The translations under genes were made by a program, and so were the position numbers. Below are positions 34,832 through 43,192 of a DNA stretch of 64,000 bases, one piece after another. Source of the stretch: Caulobacter sp. UNC358MFTsu5.1 (GTDB lineage: Bacteria > Pseudomonadota > Alphaproteobacteria > Caulobacterales > Caulobacteraceae). The notes below the pieces were generated by a model. It made no database searches. It was not told where the DNA came from and saw only the letters and a list, made by a program, of their open reading frames with translations. Every line of letters begins with the position of its first letter. Position 1 is the first letter of the stretch. The stretch lies in the NCBI RefSeq assembly GCF_000712075.1, contig NZ_JONW01000006.1:496001-560000 (forward strand). The letters run 5' to 3'.

Positions 34832-34835
34832 GGCC

Positions 34836-36629
34836 TTAGCCCACGCCTTCCGAGACCGCGTTCAGCCGCGCGTACACCCCGCCGGCCGCCTTCAGCTCGC
34901 CGTGGCGGCCTTCCTCGACGACGCGGCCGTTCTGGAAGACCAGGATGCGGTCGGCGCCGCGCACGGTCGACAGGCGGTGGGCGATGACGATGGTCGTGCG
35001 GCCCTGCATCAGGGCCTCGGCCGCCGCCTGCACCTGGCCCTCGGTCTCGACGTCGAGCGACGAGGTGGCCTCGTCCAGCACCAGGATCGGGGCGTCGGTC
35101 AGGAAGGCGCGGGCGATGGCCACGCGCTGGCGCTCGCCGCCCGACAGCTTGATCCCGCGCTCGCCCACCAGCGTGTCGTAGCCCTGGGGCAGGCGCAGGA
35201 TGAAGTCGTGGGCGCGGGCCTTCTTCGCCGCCGAGACGATCTCCTCGTCGGTCGCGTCGGGACGGCCGTAGGCGATGTTCTCCCGCAGGGTGCGGTGGAA
35301 CAGGGCCGGGTCCTGGGGCACCACGGCGATGGCGCGGCGCAGGGAGCCCTGGGTTACCTTGGCGACGTCCTGGCCGTCGATCACGATCCGCCCGCCCTGC
35401 AGGTCGTGCAGGCGCTGGACCAGCTTGACGAAGGTCGACTTGCCCGAGCCGGTCGGCCCCACCAGGGCCACGCGCTCGCCCGGCGCGATCTTCAGCGAGA
35501 AGTGGTCGTACAGCGGCGCGCCGGCCGACTTGTAGCGGAAGGTCACGTCCTCGAAGGCGATGGCGCCGGGACCCCTGACGAAGTCCGGCGCGTGCGGGAC
35601 GTCGGCGATCTGCGGGGCCAAGCCCTCCCAGGCGGCCAGGTCCTCGGTGTCGTCCAGGCCCTTCTGCAGCATGCGGATGTTCTCGCCCATGTTGCGCAGG
35701 TAGCCGCTCATCAGCATGAAGGCGGTGATGGCGAAGGCCACGTCGCCGGGCGTCGCGGTCCCCTTGGCCCAGGCGTGGATCATCGCGGCCGTCAGCCCGC
35801 CCTGCAGCAGCACCAGCAGCAGGTTCTGGCCCAGCCAGACGTTGGTGAACTTGTGCCAGGTGACCATCACCGCCTGGCGCCAGGCGGCGGTGATCTGGGC
35901 CACGCGGGCGCTCTCGCGCGCCTCGGCCCCGAAGCTCTTGACCGTGGGGTTGGAGGTCACGGCGTCGGCCAGCGTCCCGCCGATCTTCGAATCCAGGGCG
36001 TTGGACCTCAGGTTGGCCGGGCGCACGTAGCGGGCGGTGACCACCAGGTTCATCACCAGGTAGCCGGCGACGACGACCAGCGCCACGCCGCCCGCCAAGG
36101 GCTGGCGAAGCAAGAGCATCACCGACAGGCCGACCAGCACGATCAGGCTGGGGGCCAGCCAGATGGTCACTGCGTCGGTGACGCTGTCATAGCCCCACAT
36201 GGCGCGGGTCAGCTTGCGCACGGTGGCGCCGGCGAAACTGTCGGCGTGCCAGTCGGACGAGAAGGCCTGGACGCGGGCGTAACCCTCGTTGGTCATCTCC
36301 TCCATGTTGCGGGCGGCCAGCGGGATCCAGAACCGCATGGCCAGGTTGCGGATCAGCGAGAAGCCCAGATAGACGCCGACGAAGGCCGCCCAGGCCCCCC
36401 AGGCCGCGTCGATGGCCGAGGGACCCTTGGTCACCGTGTCGATCAGTCGGCCCGAGGCCCAGGGCAGGGCCAGGTCGAAGCAGATCGCCGCCAGGGTCAG
36501 GCCGACGCCGGCCAGGAACAGGCCCCTCCGGCGCAGCCAGAAGCGCGCGATGAAGCCCAGCACCCGGGCGTTGCTCAGGGCGCGGCGGCGTCCGCCGGTT
36601 TCATCCTCGTCGTCGATCGCGTCGGTCAT
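34836..36629 (-). CDS. ABC exporter (fused permease and ATPase)
   Basis: A half-transporter of 597 residues that dimerises for export of lipids, drugs or peptides. The membrane domain has six helices (about 25-320). The ATPase has Walker [10 protein letters not shown] (about 392-400), Q-loop VPQDPALF, signature LSGGERQR, Walker [13 protein letters not shown] and the H-loop IVIAHRLS. The substrate cannot be read from the sequence. It stands alone on its strand, 46 nt from the DUF454 gene start side. Confidence 0.9.
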   Translation of the reverse strand: MTDAIDDEDETGGRRRALSNARVLGFIARFWLRRRGLFLAGVGLTLAAICFDLALPWASGRLIDTVTKGPSAIDAAWGAWAAFVGVYLGFSLIRNLAMRFWIPLAARNMEEMTNEGYARVQAFSSDWHADSFAGATVRKLTRAMWGYDSVTDAVTIWLAPSLIVLVGLSVMLLLRQPLAGGVALVVVAGYLVMNLVVTARYVRPANLRSNALDSKIGGTLADAVTSNPTVKSFGAEARESARVAQITAAWRQAVMVTWHKFTNVWLGQNLLLVLLQGGLTAAMIHAWAKGTATPGDVAFAITAFMLMSGYLRNMGENIRMLQKGLDDTEDLAAWEGLAPQIADVPHAPDFVRGPGAIAFEDVTFRYKSAGAPLYDHFSLKIAPGERVALVGPTGSGKSTFVKLVQRLHDLQGGRIVIDGQDVAKVTQGSLRRAIAVVPQDPALFHRTLRENIAYGRPDATDEEIVSAAKKARAHDFILRLPQGYDTLVGERGIKLSGGERQRVAIARAFLTDAPILVLDEATSSLDVETEGQVQAAAEALMQGRTTIVIAHRLSTVRGADRILVFQNGRVVEEGRHGELKAAGGVYARLNAVSEGVG

Positions 36630-36675
36630 GGTGGAGGACAGATAGGCGCTCGTTCCGCGCGAAGCGAGGCGCTGG

Positions 36676-36981
36676 TCAAGCCTTCCGGGAAGTGTTGCCC
36701 CGGCGCCGCGCTCCGCCGAACGGCCGCCAGCGCAGGTACCAGCGGATGGCCGGGCCGATGATCGGGGTGCGCAGCAGCGGCCGCACCGCGTGGGGGCGGG
36801 TCTTCAGGAAGCACATGACCGCCCCGATCCAGAACACCGTGGTCGGCATGCCCGGCACGAAGGCGCCCACGGCCCCCGTCGCGAACAGCGCCACGCCCAG
36901 GCCGTCCAGCGCCCAGTGGACGGGACGGGACAGGCCTTTGCGGGTCGGGCGCTCGCGGGGCGGACGGGGGGCGTCGGTCAT
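36676..36981 (-). CDS. DUF454 / YbaN-family small membrane protein
   Basis: 101 residues with a basic N-terminus and two hydrophobic stretches around the family motif VPGMPTTVFWIGAVMCFLKTRP, then RTPIIGPAIRWYL. An inner-membrane protein of unknown function. It lies upstream of the ABC exporter on the same strand, 46 nt apart, so the two may be co-transcribed. Confidence 0.85.
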   Translation of the reverse strand: MTDAPRPPRERPTRKGLSRPVHWALDGLGVALFATGAVGAFVPGMPTTVFWIGAVMCFLKTRPHAVRPLLRTPIIGPAIRWYLRWRPFGGARRRGNTSRKA

Positions 36982-37138
36982 GAAGCTGGAATGTGGGGGA
37001 TGACGGCGCGGACGGGAAGGCTTTGTCGGCCTCAGGGTTACACCCGAGGCAAAACCAGGGATTCCCTGATGGCGCGCTCAACTTGACCGGTATCATTGTG
37101 CCGGCGTCCACCGTCCTGCCGGCGAGGAGCCGAGGCCC

Positions 37139-37267
37139 ATGAGGATCGATCGTCCGGGAACGCCGAGGATCGCGGTCGCCGCCTATCTGGCGGCCTATGT
37201 CGTGGTCTGCCTGCTCGTCCTGGCCCTGGCCATGACCCTGCCGCTGACGGGCCCCAACGGGATCTAG
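37139..37267 (+). CDS. Possible 42-aa single-span membrane protein
   Basis: ATG 37139 to TAG 37267, preceded by AGGAG and a second GAGG close to the start. It encodes a short basic N-terminus followed by one long hydrophobic helix (AAYLAAYVVVCLLVLALAM) and a short polar tail. Its stop overlaps the end of the convergent gene by 4 nt. No family recognised. Small size keeps confidence moderate. Confidence 0.5.
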   Translation: MRIDRPGTPRIAVAAYLAAYVVVCLLVLALAMTLPLTGPNGI

Positions 37268-37497
37268 GCGAAGCGCAGGTGACTGAGCCGGTCGCCGCGC
37301 AGGCCCGCGCGGACGCGGCCGCCGAACTTCGTGCCCGAGGTCAGCCGTCCCACCATCCCGACATCGCCGGCCCGCTCGAAGGCGCGGGCGGCGGCGGTCC
37401 ACAGGGCGGTGGTGACCGGATGCGGCGCGACGATCCCGGCGGCCAGGCCAAGAGCCAGCAGGGTCCAGGCTTCCAGGCGGTCGATGATGTGGGTCAT
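37264..37497 (-). CDS. Hypothetical protein, 77 aa
   Basis: ATG 37497 with AAAGG 8 nt upstream. One hydrophobic N-terminal helix (LEAWTLLALGLAAGIVA) is followed by a basic C-terminal half (TKFGGRVRAGLRGDRLSHLRF). No family recognised. A strong hairpin (37522-37567) lies 25 nt upstream of its start on the same strand. Confidence 0.55.
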   Translation of the reverse strand: MTHIIDRLEAWTLLALGLAAGIVAPHPVTTALWTAAARAFERAGDVGMVGRLTSGTKFGGRVRAGLRGDRLSHLRFA

Positions 37498-37521
37498 GGC
37501 GGAAACCTTTCGAAACTCTAG

Positions 37522-37567
37522 GAGGCGGGCCGCCGCGCTGGGGGGAAGGAAAACGGCGGCCCGCCTC
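37522..37567. promoter_or_regulatory. Long perfect hairpin with purine/C-rich loop
   Basis: A 14-bp perfect stem (GAGGCGGGCCGCCG with CGGCGGCCCGCCTC) encloses an 18-nt loop that reads GGGGGGAAGGAAAA on the plus strand and TTTTCCTTCCCCCC on the minus strand. It lies in the 232-nt gap between the 77-aa gene and ubiA. It may be part of a 5' UTR, or a small RNA with an anti-ribosome-site loop. Confidence 0.5.
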
Positions 37568-37628
37568 GGGTTCGCGAACCGGTGGGGGGATCACCGTTTC
37601 GCTGGAGCCACTCTGGTCGTTTCCGCCC

Positions 37629-37645
37629 GATCAATCCAATTGATC
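37629..37645. promoter_or_regulatory. AT-rich dyad upstream of ubiA
   Basis: GATCAAT-CCA-ATTGATC, a perfect 7-bp dyad about 85 bp before the ubiA start and followed by GTTTTTC. It may be an operator. No regulator can be named. Confidence 0.35.
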
Positions 37646-37729
37646 GTTTTTCGGATCGAGATCGGAAGTCTCTATGGCTGCGGTTCGGCGCGGTTGCGCG
37701 AGGCGGGAGGCCGGGGCTAAGCCTGCGCC

Positions 37730-38668
37730 ATGAGCTCTCCGGACACCGCCATCCTGCCCGACGCCGCCGCCGGCAACTGGGTCGATCGCCACGCGCCTCC
37801 GGCCCTGCGGCCCTGGCTGAAGCTGGGACGGTTCGACCGGCCGGCGGGCATCTGGCTGCTGATGCTGCCCGGCTGGCAGGGCATCGCCCTGGCGGCGGCC
37901 GGCAAGGGCGAGTGGCCCAATCCGTGGCTGCTGATCGCCTTCTTCGTCGGGGCGGCCCTGATGCGGGCGGCCGGCTGCGCCTTCAACGACATCGTCGACC
38001 GCGACTTCGACGCCCAGGTCAGCCGCACGGCCATGCGCCCGATCCCGGCCGGCCTGATCAGCGTCAAGCAGGCCTGGGCCTTCGTGGTCGGCTGCTGCCT
38101 GGTCAGTTTCGGCATCCTGGTGTGCCTGGGCTGGCTGGCCATCGGCCTGGGCGTGGCCTCGCTGGCCCTGGTGGCCGGCTATCCGTTCATGAAGCGCATC
38201 ACCTGGTGGCCGCAGGCCTGGCTGGGCCTGACCTTCAACTGGGGCGCGCTGCTGGGCTACGCGGCGGCCACGCACACCCTCTCCTGGGCGGCCGTCCTGC
38301 TCTACGCCTCGGGGATCTTCTGGACCCTGGGCTACGACACGATCTACGCCATCCAGGACCTCGAGGACGACGCCCTGGCCGGGGTGAAGTCGTCGACCCG
38401 CCGGCTGGGCGCGCACGTGCAGAAGGGCGTCCTGGCTTTCTACGCGGCCTGTTTCGTGCTGGTGATGGCCGCGGCCTGGGTCGGGAACCTGGGCCCGCTG
38501 TTCCTGCCCCTGGCGGCCCTGGTCGCCGTCCACCTGTCGCGCCAGGCGGCCCGGGTGCGGCTGGACGATCCGGTCGGGGCCCTGGCCCTATTCAAGTCAA
38601 ACGCCCAGGTCGGCTTCGTGCTGGTCCTGGCCCTGGCGGCGGGGATGTGGAAACCGCCGGGGCTGTAG
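37730..38668 (+). CDS. ubiA: 4-hydroxybenzoate polyprenyltransferase UbiA
   Basis: Integral membrane prenyltransferase that joins the polyprenyl tail to 4-hydroxybenzoate in ubiquinone synthesis. The first Asp-rich motif is NDIVDRDFD (Asn86, Asp87, Asp90, Asp94). The second, YDTIYAIQDLEDD, lies near 205-217. Seven to nine hydrophobic helices are visible, and the 312-residue length is normal. ATG 37730 has only a weak upstream purine tract. Confidence 0.94.
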   Translation: MSSPDTAILPDAAAGNWVDRHAPPALRPWLKLGRFDRPAGIWLLMLPGWQGIALAAAGKGEWPNPWLLIAFFVGAALMRAAGCAFNDIVDRDFDAQVSRTAMRPIPAGLISVKQAWAFVVGCCLVSFGILVCLGWLAIGLGVASLALVAGYPFMKRITWWPQAWLGLTFNWGALLGYAAATHTLSWAAVLLYASGIFWTLGYDTIYAIQDLEDDALAGVKSSTRRLGAHVQKGVLAFYAACFVLVMAAAWVGNLGPLFLPLAALVAVHLSRQAARVRLDDPVGALALFKSNAQVGFVLVLALAAGMWKPPGL

Positions 38669-38724
38669 GGGAGGTCGGCCTTCGGTTCCTTGCCTGCGCT
38701 GATCCCAAGCGCCACAGTAACCGC

Positions 38725-39096
38725 ATGTCACAAGCCGCTTCCCAAGCATGGGCCTTCTATCGCGATGTCGCGAAGCACGGCGTTGTCTGGACCGTTGCGG
38801 ATGAGGGCGGTTATCCCGCGCCAAAAACGGCTTCGGGTCAGCGCGCCCAGCCCTTCTGGTCCACACGCGCTCGTGTGGAACGCATCATCAAGAACGTTCC
38901 CGCCTATGCCGGATTCAGGCCGGTCGAAATCAGTTGGCCGGAATTCGCGAGCCGTTGGGTTCCTGGCTTGGAAAAGGACGGCTTCCTTGTCGGCGTGAAC
39001 TGGAGCGGTCCTCGCGCCGCAGGATTTGATCTCAGGCCAAGCCGAGTTCGGGACGCGGTGGTGGCGCTGATGCCCGAGAACGCTGATCCGTCCTAG
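38725..39096 (+). CDS. DUF2750-like small protein
   Basis: 123 residues. The pattern AFYRDVAKHGVVWTVADEGG, then FWSTRARVERII and ISWPEFASRWVPGLEKDGFLVGVNW fits DUF2750, whose function is unknown. It is probably cytoplasmic. Codon use is visibly less GC-biased at third positions than its neighbours, suggesting recent acquisition or weak selection. No clear ribosome site precedes the ATG. Confidence 0.78.
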   Translation: MSQAASQAWAFYRDVAKHGVVWTVADEGGYPAPKTASGQRAQPFWSTRARVERIIKNVPAYAGFRPVEISWPEFASRWVPGLEKDGFLVGVNWSGPRAAGFDLRPSRVRDAVVALMPENADPS

Positions 39097-39117
39097 CGTC
39101 CCAAACGCGGGAACGCC

Positions 39118-39468
39118 CTAGAACGGCCCCGCGTGGTAGATTCGCTCGGTCGTCTTCTCCAGCTCGCCCAGCCGCCGGTCGTAGAGGCGGATCAGGCATG
39201 AGCGGTTGGCCCCGCACCGCCGCCGTTCGGTCAGCCACTGGCGTTGCTGGTCCTGCAGGGCGTCGCGGCCGCCCATGGCCAGGGTGTGCTTGTTGATCTC
39301 GTAGAGCACCGACATCCGCACGTCCTTGTCGTTCAGCGGCAGGTAGGCGCAGATCGCCTTCTCGTCGGGAGCCTTGGCCCGCTGGCAGTCGAAGCTGGCG
39401 GCGTGGGCGAGCGACGGGGCGGCGCCGGCCGCGAGGGTCAGGGCGAGGGCGATCAGAAGCGGGCGCAT
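39118..39468 (-). CDS. Secreted LprI-like (lysozyme-inhibitor-type) protein
   Basis: 116 residues. ATG 39468 is preceded by GGGGAGA. The signal peptide ends SLAHA. The mature part has SFDCQRAKAPDEKAICAY, then a helical stretch with WLTERRRCGANRSCLIRLYDRRLGEL. Four cysteines and the DC...EKxIC pattern fit the LprI/DUF1311 family, some members of which inhibit lysozyme. The longer frame to 39705 overlaps the desaturase and is not used. Confidence 0.78.
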   Translation of the reverse strand: MRPLLIALALTLAAGAAPSLAHAASFDCQRAKAPDEKAICAYLPLNDKDVRMSVLYEINKHTLAMGGRDALQDQQRQWLTERRRCGANRSCLIRLYDRRLGELEKTTERIYHAGPF

Positions 39469-39550
39469 GGCGGTCTCCCCAAGGGTGTCGAAGCGGGCGT
39501 GACGTCGGGTCATTCTGTCAGCCTGACGCCGAATGTGGCATGATCGTTCC

Positions 39551-40501
39551 ATGGCCGTCGCGTCCCGCATCAAGCCGCAGGAACTGTTCACGCCCGAGGA
39601 ATGGGCGCCGCTGTCGACGCGCTCGTCCTGGCGCGGCCTCCTGATGGTGGCCCACGCCTGGGCGGTGATCGTCGCGGCGGGCGCGGTCTTCGTGATCTGG
39701 CCCAACCCGCTGACCTACGTCCTGGCCGTGATGCTGATCGGCGCGCGCCAGCTGGGCCTGGCGATCCTGATGCACGAGGCCGCCCACGGCGGGCTGCACC
39801 CGAACCTCAAGGTCAACGACTGGGCCGGCGAATGGCTGTGCGCGGCCCCGACGGGCGCGTCCCTGGCCAAGTACCGCCCCTACCACCTGACCCACCACAA
39901 GTACGCCCAGCAGGCCGAGGACCCGGACCTGGTGCTGTCGGCGCCGTTCCCGACCACCCGCGCCTCCCTGCGCCGCAAGATCGTCCGCGACCTGACCGGC
40001 CAGACCTTCTTCAAGCAGCGGTTCGGACCTCTGCTGGGCAAGCTTCGTTCTTCCTCGACCGACCAGCCGAAGGGCGCGGTCTTCGCAGGCGAGGTCGCGC
40101 GCCAGCGGCCGTTCCTGCTGTGGAACCTGGGCCTGCTGGTCGTGCTCAGCGCCGCGGGCCTGTGGTGGGCGTGGCTGGCGCTGTGGATCGTGCCGATGGC
40201 CACCTGGTTCCCGCTGGTCACCCGCCTGCGCAACATCGCCGAGCACGCCTTGGTGGCCAAGGACGAGCCCGACCCGTTCCGCCACGCCCGCACCACCTCG
40301 GCCAACTGGATCGAGCGGGCCCTGATCGCGCCCTACCACGTCAATTTCCACGCCGAGCATCACCTGTTCATGCACATGCCCTGCTGGAACCTGCCCAAGG
40401 CGCACAGGCTGCTGGTCGCCAAGGGGCGGACCGAAGGCATGCTGACGGCGCCGGGCTATCTGACGGTGCTGAAGGCCGCGTCCAGCCGGGCGGCGGCTTG
40501 A
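39551..40501 (+). CDS. Membrane fatty-acid desaturase
   Basis: A di-iron membrane desaturase of 316 residues with the three histidine boxes HEAAH (LMHEAAHGGLH), HLTHH (YHLTHHKYA) and HAEHH (FHAEHHLFMHMP), and four hydrophobic spans. An alternative ATG at 39533 adds six residues. Neither has a good ribosome site. The stop overlaps the TTG of the next gene. The substrate could be an acyl lipid or a carotenoid-type lipid. Confidence 0.88.
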   Translation: MAVASRIKPQELFTPEEWAPLSTRSSWRGLLMVAHAWAVIVAAGAVFVIWPNPLTYVLAVMLIGARQLGLAILMHEAAHGGLHPNLKVNDWAGEWLCAAPTGASLAKYRPYHLTHHKYAQQAEDPDLVLSAPFPTTRASLRRKIVRDLTGQTFFKQRFGPLLGKLRSSSTDQPKGAVFAGEVARQRPFLLWNLGLLVVLSAAGLWWAWLALWIVPMATWFPLVTRLRNIAEHALVAKDEPDPFRHARTTSANWIERALIAPYHVNFHAEHHLFMHMPCWNLPKAHRLLVAKGRTEGMLTAPGYLTVLKAASSRAAA

Positions 40502-40917
40502 AGTTTCACCAGGTCGAGCCCGAGGTCGCCGGCGGATGGGGCGAGGGTACGGTCGCGCGTCGGGAGCCCGGTCGCCCGCCGGTCGTCGAGCGCTTGCACC
40601 ACGTCTTCGATGGATGGATGGGCGACGAGCTGCTCGAGACGACGCCGTGCTTCATCGTCACGGAGGGCCTGGCCGAGGCGATCCGCGCGGCCGGCCTTTC
40701 CGGGGTGACGTTCGACGCGGTCGAGGTCGGCGTGTCGGAGACGTTCGTGGAGCTTCAGCCCGCCACCGTCCTGCCCTCCTGGGTCTGGATGAAGGTCGAG
40801 GGCGTCGCCGGCCGCGACGACTTCGGCCTGTCGCCGGCCCTGATCCTGGTGGTTTCCGACCGGGCCCTGGCGGTGTTGGGCGATCGGATCGTCGAGGCCG
40901 TCGTTTCACCGTTCTGA
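40498..40917 (+). CDS. Conserved hypothetical protein, 139 aa, coupled to desaturase
   Basis: The frame starts at TTG 40498, overlapping the desaturase TGA as TTGA, and ends at 40917. It is soluble with no cysteine cluster. The middle reads ELLETTPCFIVTEGLAEAIRAAGLSGVTFDAVEV and the end DDFGLSPALILVVSDRALAVL, cited here only as landmark blocks. The pattern recalls immunity-type or DUF families in which a small domain is followed by a VVSDRAL motif, but I cannot name one. Frame and coupling support a real gene. Confidence 0.65.
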   Translation: MKFHQVEPEVAGGWGEGTVARREPGRPPVVERLHHVFDGWMGDELLETTPCFIVTEGLAEAIRAAGLSGVTFDAVEVGVSETFVELQPATVLPSWVWMKVEGVAGRDDFGLSPALILVVSDRALAVLGDRIVEAVVSPF

Positions 40918-40956
40918 CGGCTATCGGCGTCGGTCCCAGGGTGCTCTAAGGCCTGC

Positions 40957-41616
40957 ATGATCGAAGCCACCCTCGCCGGCCGTCGCGCCTTCATCCTGGA
41001 GAACACCCGGCTGCAGGCCCCGCCGCACACGCCGGAGCTCCGGCTGCACCTGGCCGACGAGATCACCCCCATCTGGAAACTGACCGAGGAGGCCCTGGCC
41101 GAGATCGGCCTGCCGCCGCCGTTCTGGGCCTTCGCCTGGGCGGGCGGCCAGGCCCTGGCGCGCTACATCCTCGACCACCCCGGGATCGTCGCCGGCAAGC
41201 GGGTGATCGACTTCGCCAGCGGCTCGGGGCTGGTCGCCATCGCCGCCATGAAGGCGGGCGCGGCCGAGGTGCTGGCGGCCGACATCGACGTGTTCTGCGA
41301 GGCGGCGATCGGCCTGAACGCGGCGGCCAACGGCGTCGAAGCCGCCTTCACCGAGGTGGACCTGCTGGGCGCCCCGCCGCCGGCCGCCGACTTGATCCTG
41401 GCCGGCGACATCTGCTACGAGCGGCCGATGGCCGAGGCGGTGATGGCCTGGCTGGCCCAGGGGCGGACCGCCGGCGCGACCGTGCTGATCGGCGACCCGG
41501 GCCGCACCTACTTCCCCAAGGACGGTCTCGAAAAGCTGGCCGAGTACCAGGTGCCCACCACGCGGGAGCTGGAGGACATGGCCGTCAAGCGCACCAGCGT
41601 CTGGACTCTGCCGTGA
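40957..41616 (+). CDS. Class I SAM methyltransferase, ETF-beta lysine methyltransferase type
   Basis: 219 residues. PPPFWAFAWAGGQALARY, then the SAM loop VIDFASGSGLVAIAAM, the acidic AADID and DLILAGDICYERPMA match the METTL20/ETFB-KMT family, of which an Agrobacterium member methylates electron-transfer flavoprotein beta. The final GDPGRTYFP is also typical. Cytoplasmic. Confidence 0.82.
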   Translation: MIEATLAGRRAFILENTRLQAPPHTPELRLHLADEITPIWKLTEEALAEIGLPPPFWAFAWAGGQALARYILDHPGIVAGKRVIDFASGSGLVAIAAMKAGAAEVLAADIDVFCEAAIGLNAAANGVEAAFTEVDLLGAPPPAADLILAGDICYERPMAEAVMAWLAQGRTAGATVLIGDPGRTYFPKDGLEKLAEYQVPTTRELEDMAVKRTSVWTLP

Positions 41617-41658
41617 TGGCGATCTAGAACAATACGGGAACACCCGAGGAGGCGCGAC

Positions 41659-42003
41659 ATGCGCGAAGACGGCAAGATCGACTACATCGAATGGCCCGCC
41701 GGCGACCTGCCGGCCACCAAGGCCTTCTACGCCGCCGCCTTCGGCTGGAGCTTCGTCGACTATGGCCCCGACTACGCCGCCTTCGAGGGGCAGGGGACCG
41801 ACGGCGGGTTCTGCACGCCGCAGGAGGGCTCGGCCGACAAGCCGCTGGTCGTGCTCTACGCCCACGACATCGAGGCCATGCTGGCCAAGGTGACGGCCGC
41901 CGGCGCGACGATCACCAAGCCGATCTTCAGCTTCCCCGGCGGCCGCCGCTTCCACTTCGCCGACCCGTCCGGCAACGAGCTGGCGGTGTGGAGCGAGACT
42001 TAA
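41659..42003 (+). CDS. VOC-family (glyoxalase-like) protein
   Basis: 114 residues forming one VOC module pair: IDYIEWPAGDLPATKAFYAAAFGWSF, a central GGFCTP and the closing GRRFHFADPSGNELAVWSE. ATG 41659 has GAGGAGG upstream. Metal ligands are uncertain and the substrate is unknown. An inverted repeat begins 4 nt after the stop. Confidence 0.85.
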   Translation: MREDGKIDYIEWPAGDLPATKAFYAAAFGWSFVDYGPDYAAFEGQGTDGGFCTPQEGSADKPLVVLYAHDIEAMLAKVTAAGATITKPIFSFPGGRRFHFADPSGNELAVWSET

Positions 42004-42006
42004 GAT

Positions 42007-42133
42007 CCGCTCATCCCGGCGAATGCCGGGACCCAGATCCTGAAGCTGGGAAACTGACCGGAAACACTCGGCGCTAGTGGCGTCAGCCACACCGTCATTC
42101 CATCTGGGTCCCGGCATTCGCCGGGATGAGCGG
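42007..42133. repeat. Perfect inverted pair of CTCATCCCGG-type units
   Basis: A 32-nt unit at 42007-42038 is matched perfectly by its reverse complement at 42102-42133, with a 63-nt spacer that holds nothing recognisable. The same 32 nt is at 29154. Here it separates two genes in tandem orientation. Confidence 0.85.
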
Positions 42134-42207
42134 TGTTTGGCCCGACAGAAAAACCGTCATGAAACCGCGATAAATCCGTCTCCGGACGATTTACGGGGCG
42201 AGCGACG

Positions 42208-42648
42208 GTGGACCAGGCCAGGACCTGCGGCGACTGCGGGATGTGCTGCAAGCTGATGGGCGTGGCCGCCATCGACAAGCCGGCCCACGCCTGGTGCGGC
42301 CACTACCGCAAGGGCGCGGGCTGCGCGATCTACGCCGACCGGCCCAAGGCCTGCGCCGACTACGCCTGCTACTGGCTGAACGCCCCCAACCTGGACGACC
42401 GCTGGCGCCCCGACCGGGCCCGCTTCGTCCTGCACCGGGAGGACGGCGGCCGCACCCTGGTGGTCGAGGTCGATCCCGCCGCGCCCGACGCCTGGCGCAA
42501 GGCCCCCTTCCACGACACCTTCAAGGCCTGGGCGGCGCGCGGCGCGGCCCAGGGCCTGACCCTCAACGTCCTGGTCGGGCGGCGAGGCTACACCATCCTG
42601 CCCGATCGCGACGTCGACCAGGGCCTGGTGCGCGAGATCCCGGCATGA
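42208..42648 (+). CDS. YkgJ-like Cys-cluster protein, first of a tandem pair
   Basis: 146 residues from GTG 42208. CGDCGMCC near the N-terminus and further cysteines in WCGHYRKGAGCAIYADRPKACADYAC give eight cysteines in the pattern of the YkgJ/zinc- or iron-chelating family. Cytoplasmic by sequence. It ends in ATGA overlap with its paralogue. Role unknown: metal-cluster binding or protein maturation is plausible. Confidence 0.8.
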   Translation: MDQARTCGDCGMCCKLMGVAAIDKPAHAWCGHYRKGAGCAIYADRPKACADYACYWLNAPNLDDRWRPDRARFVLHREDGGRTLVVEVDPAAPDAWRKAPFHDTFKAWAARGAAQGLTLNVLVGRRGYTILPDRDVDQGLVREIPA

Positions 42649-43169
42649 GCGAAGCGACCACCTCCCCCGCCCCCTCCAAGTCGTGCGGCGACTGCGGCAT
42701 GTGCTGCAAGGTCCTGCACATCGGCGAGCTCAGCAAGCCGGCCGGCCAGTGGTGCGGGGTGTTCCGCAAGGGTTCGGGCTGTGGCGACTACGAGGCCCGG
42801 CCCCAGGCCTGCCGGGGCTTCCACTGCCTGTGGCTGACCTCGGAGAAGCTGGACGCGGCCTGGCGGCCCGACAAGGCCGGCTTCCTGATGTACCCCGACC
42901 GCGACGGCAAGCGACTGAACGTCGTGGTCGACCCGGGCAAGCCGACGTCGTGGACGCGCGAGCCCTACTATTCGCGGCTGAAGGCCATGTCGCAGCGGGC
43001 CTATGACGGCTACGAACTGCTGATCTGCATCGGCGACCGCCGGGTGGTGATGTTCCCCACGGAGGATGTCGACCTGGGCGTGCTCAATCCCGACCACAAG
43101 CTGGTCAGCGGCTATGTCGAGCGCGACGGGGCGCAGGTGCCGTTCGCCATGGTGCTGAGCGACGCGTAG
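42645..43169 (+). CDS. YkgJ-like Cys-cluster protein, second of a tandem pair
   Basis: 174 residues, coupled to the previous gene by ATGA. It repeats the same layout: CGDCGMCCKVLHIGELSKP, WCGVFRKGSGCGDYEARPQACRGFHC and LDAAWRPDKAGF. The similarity over the full length shows a local duplication. The C-terminal tail (VDLGVLNPDHKLVSGY onwards) is longer than in the first copy. Metal type is unknown. Confidence 0.82.
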   Translation: MSEATTSPAPSKSCGDCGMCCKVLHIGELSKPAGQWCGVFRKGSGCGDYEARPQACRGFHCLWLTSEKLDAAWRPDKAGFLMYPDRDGKRLNVVVDPGKPTSWTREPYYSRLKAMSQRAYDGYELLICIGDRRVVMFPTEDVDLGVLNPDHKLVSGYVERDGAQVPFAMVLSDA

Positions 43170-43192
43170 GGGAAACCCGTCGCTCCAATTTC

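Noticed and set aside
33186..36761. A 1191-codon plus-strand frame running through the DUF4153 and ABC genes
   Set aside because: It crosses two genes with clear domains in other frames, and its sequence is low-complexity.
42007..42133. CRISPR or insertion sequence suspected from the paired repeats
   Set aside because: Only two inverted copies, no regular direct repeats or spacers, no cas genes and no transposase.
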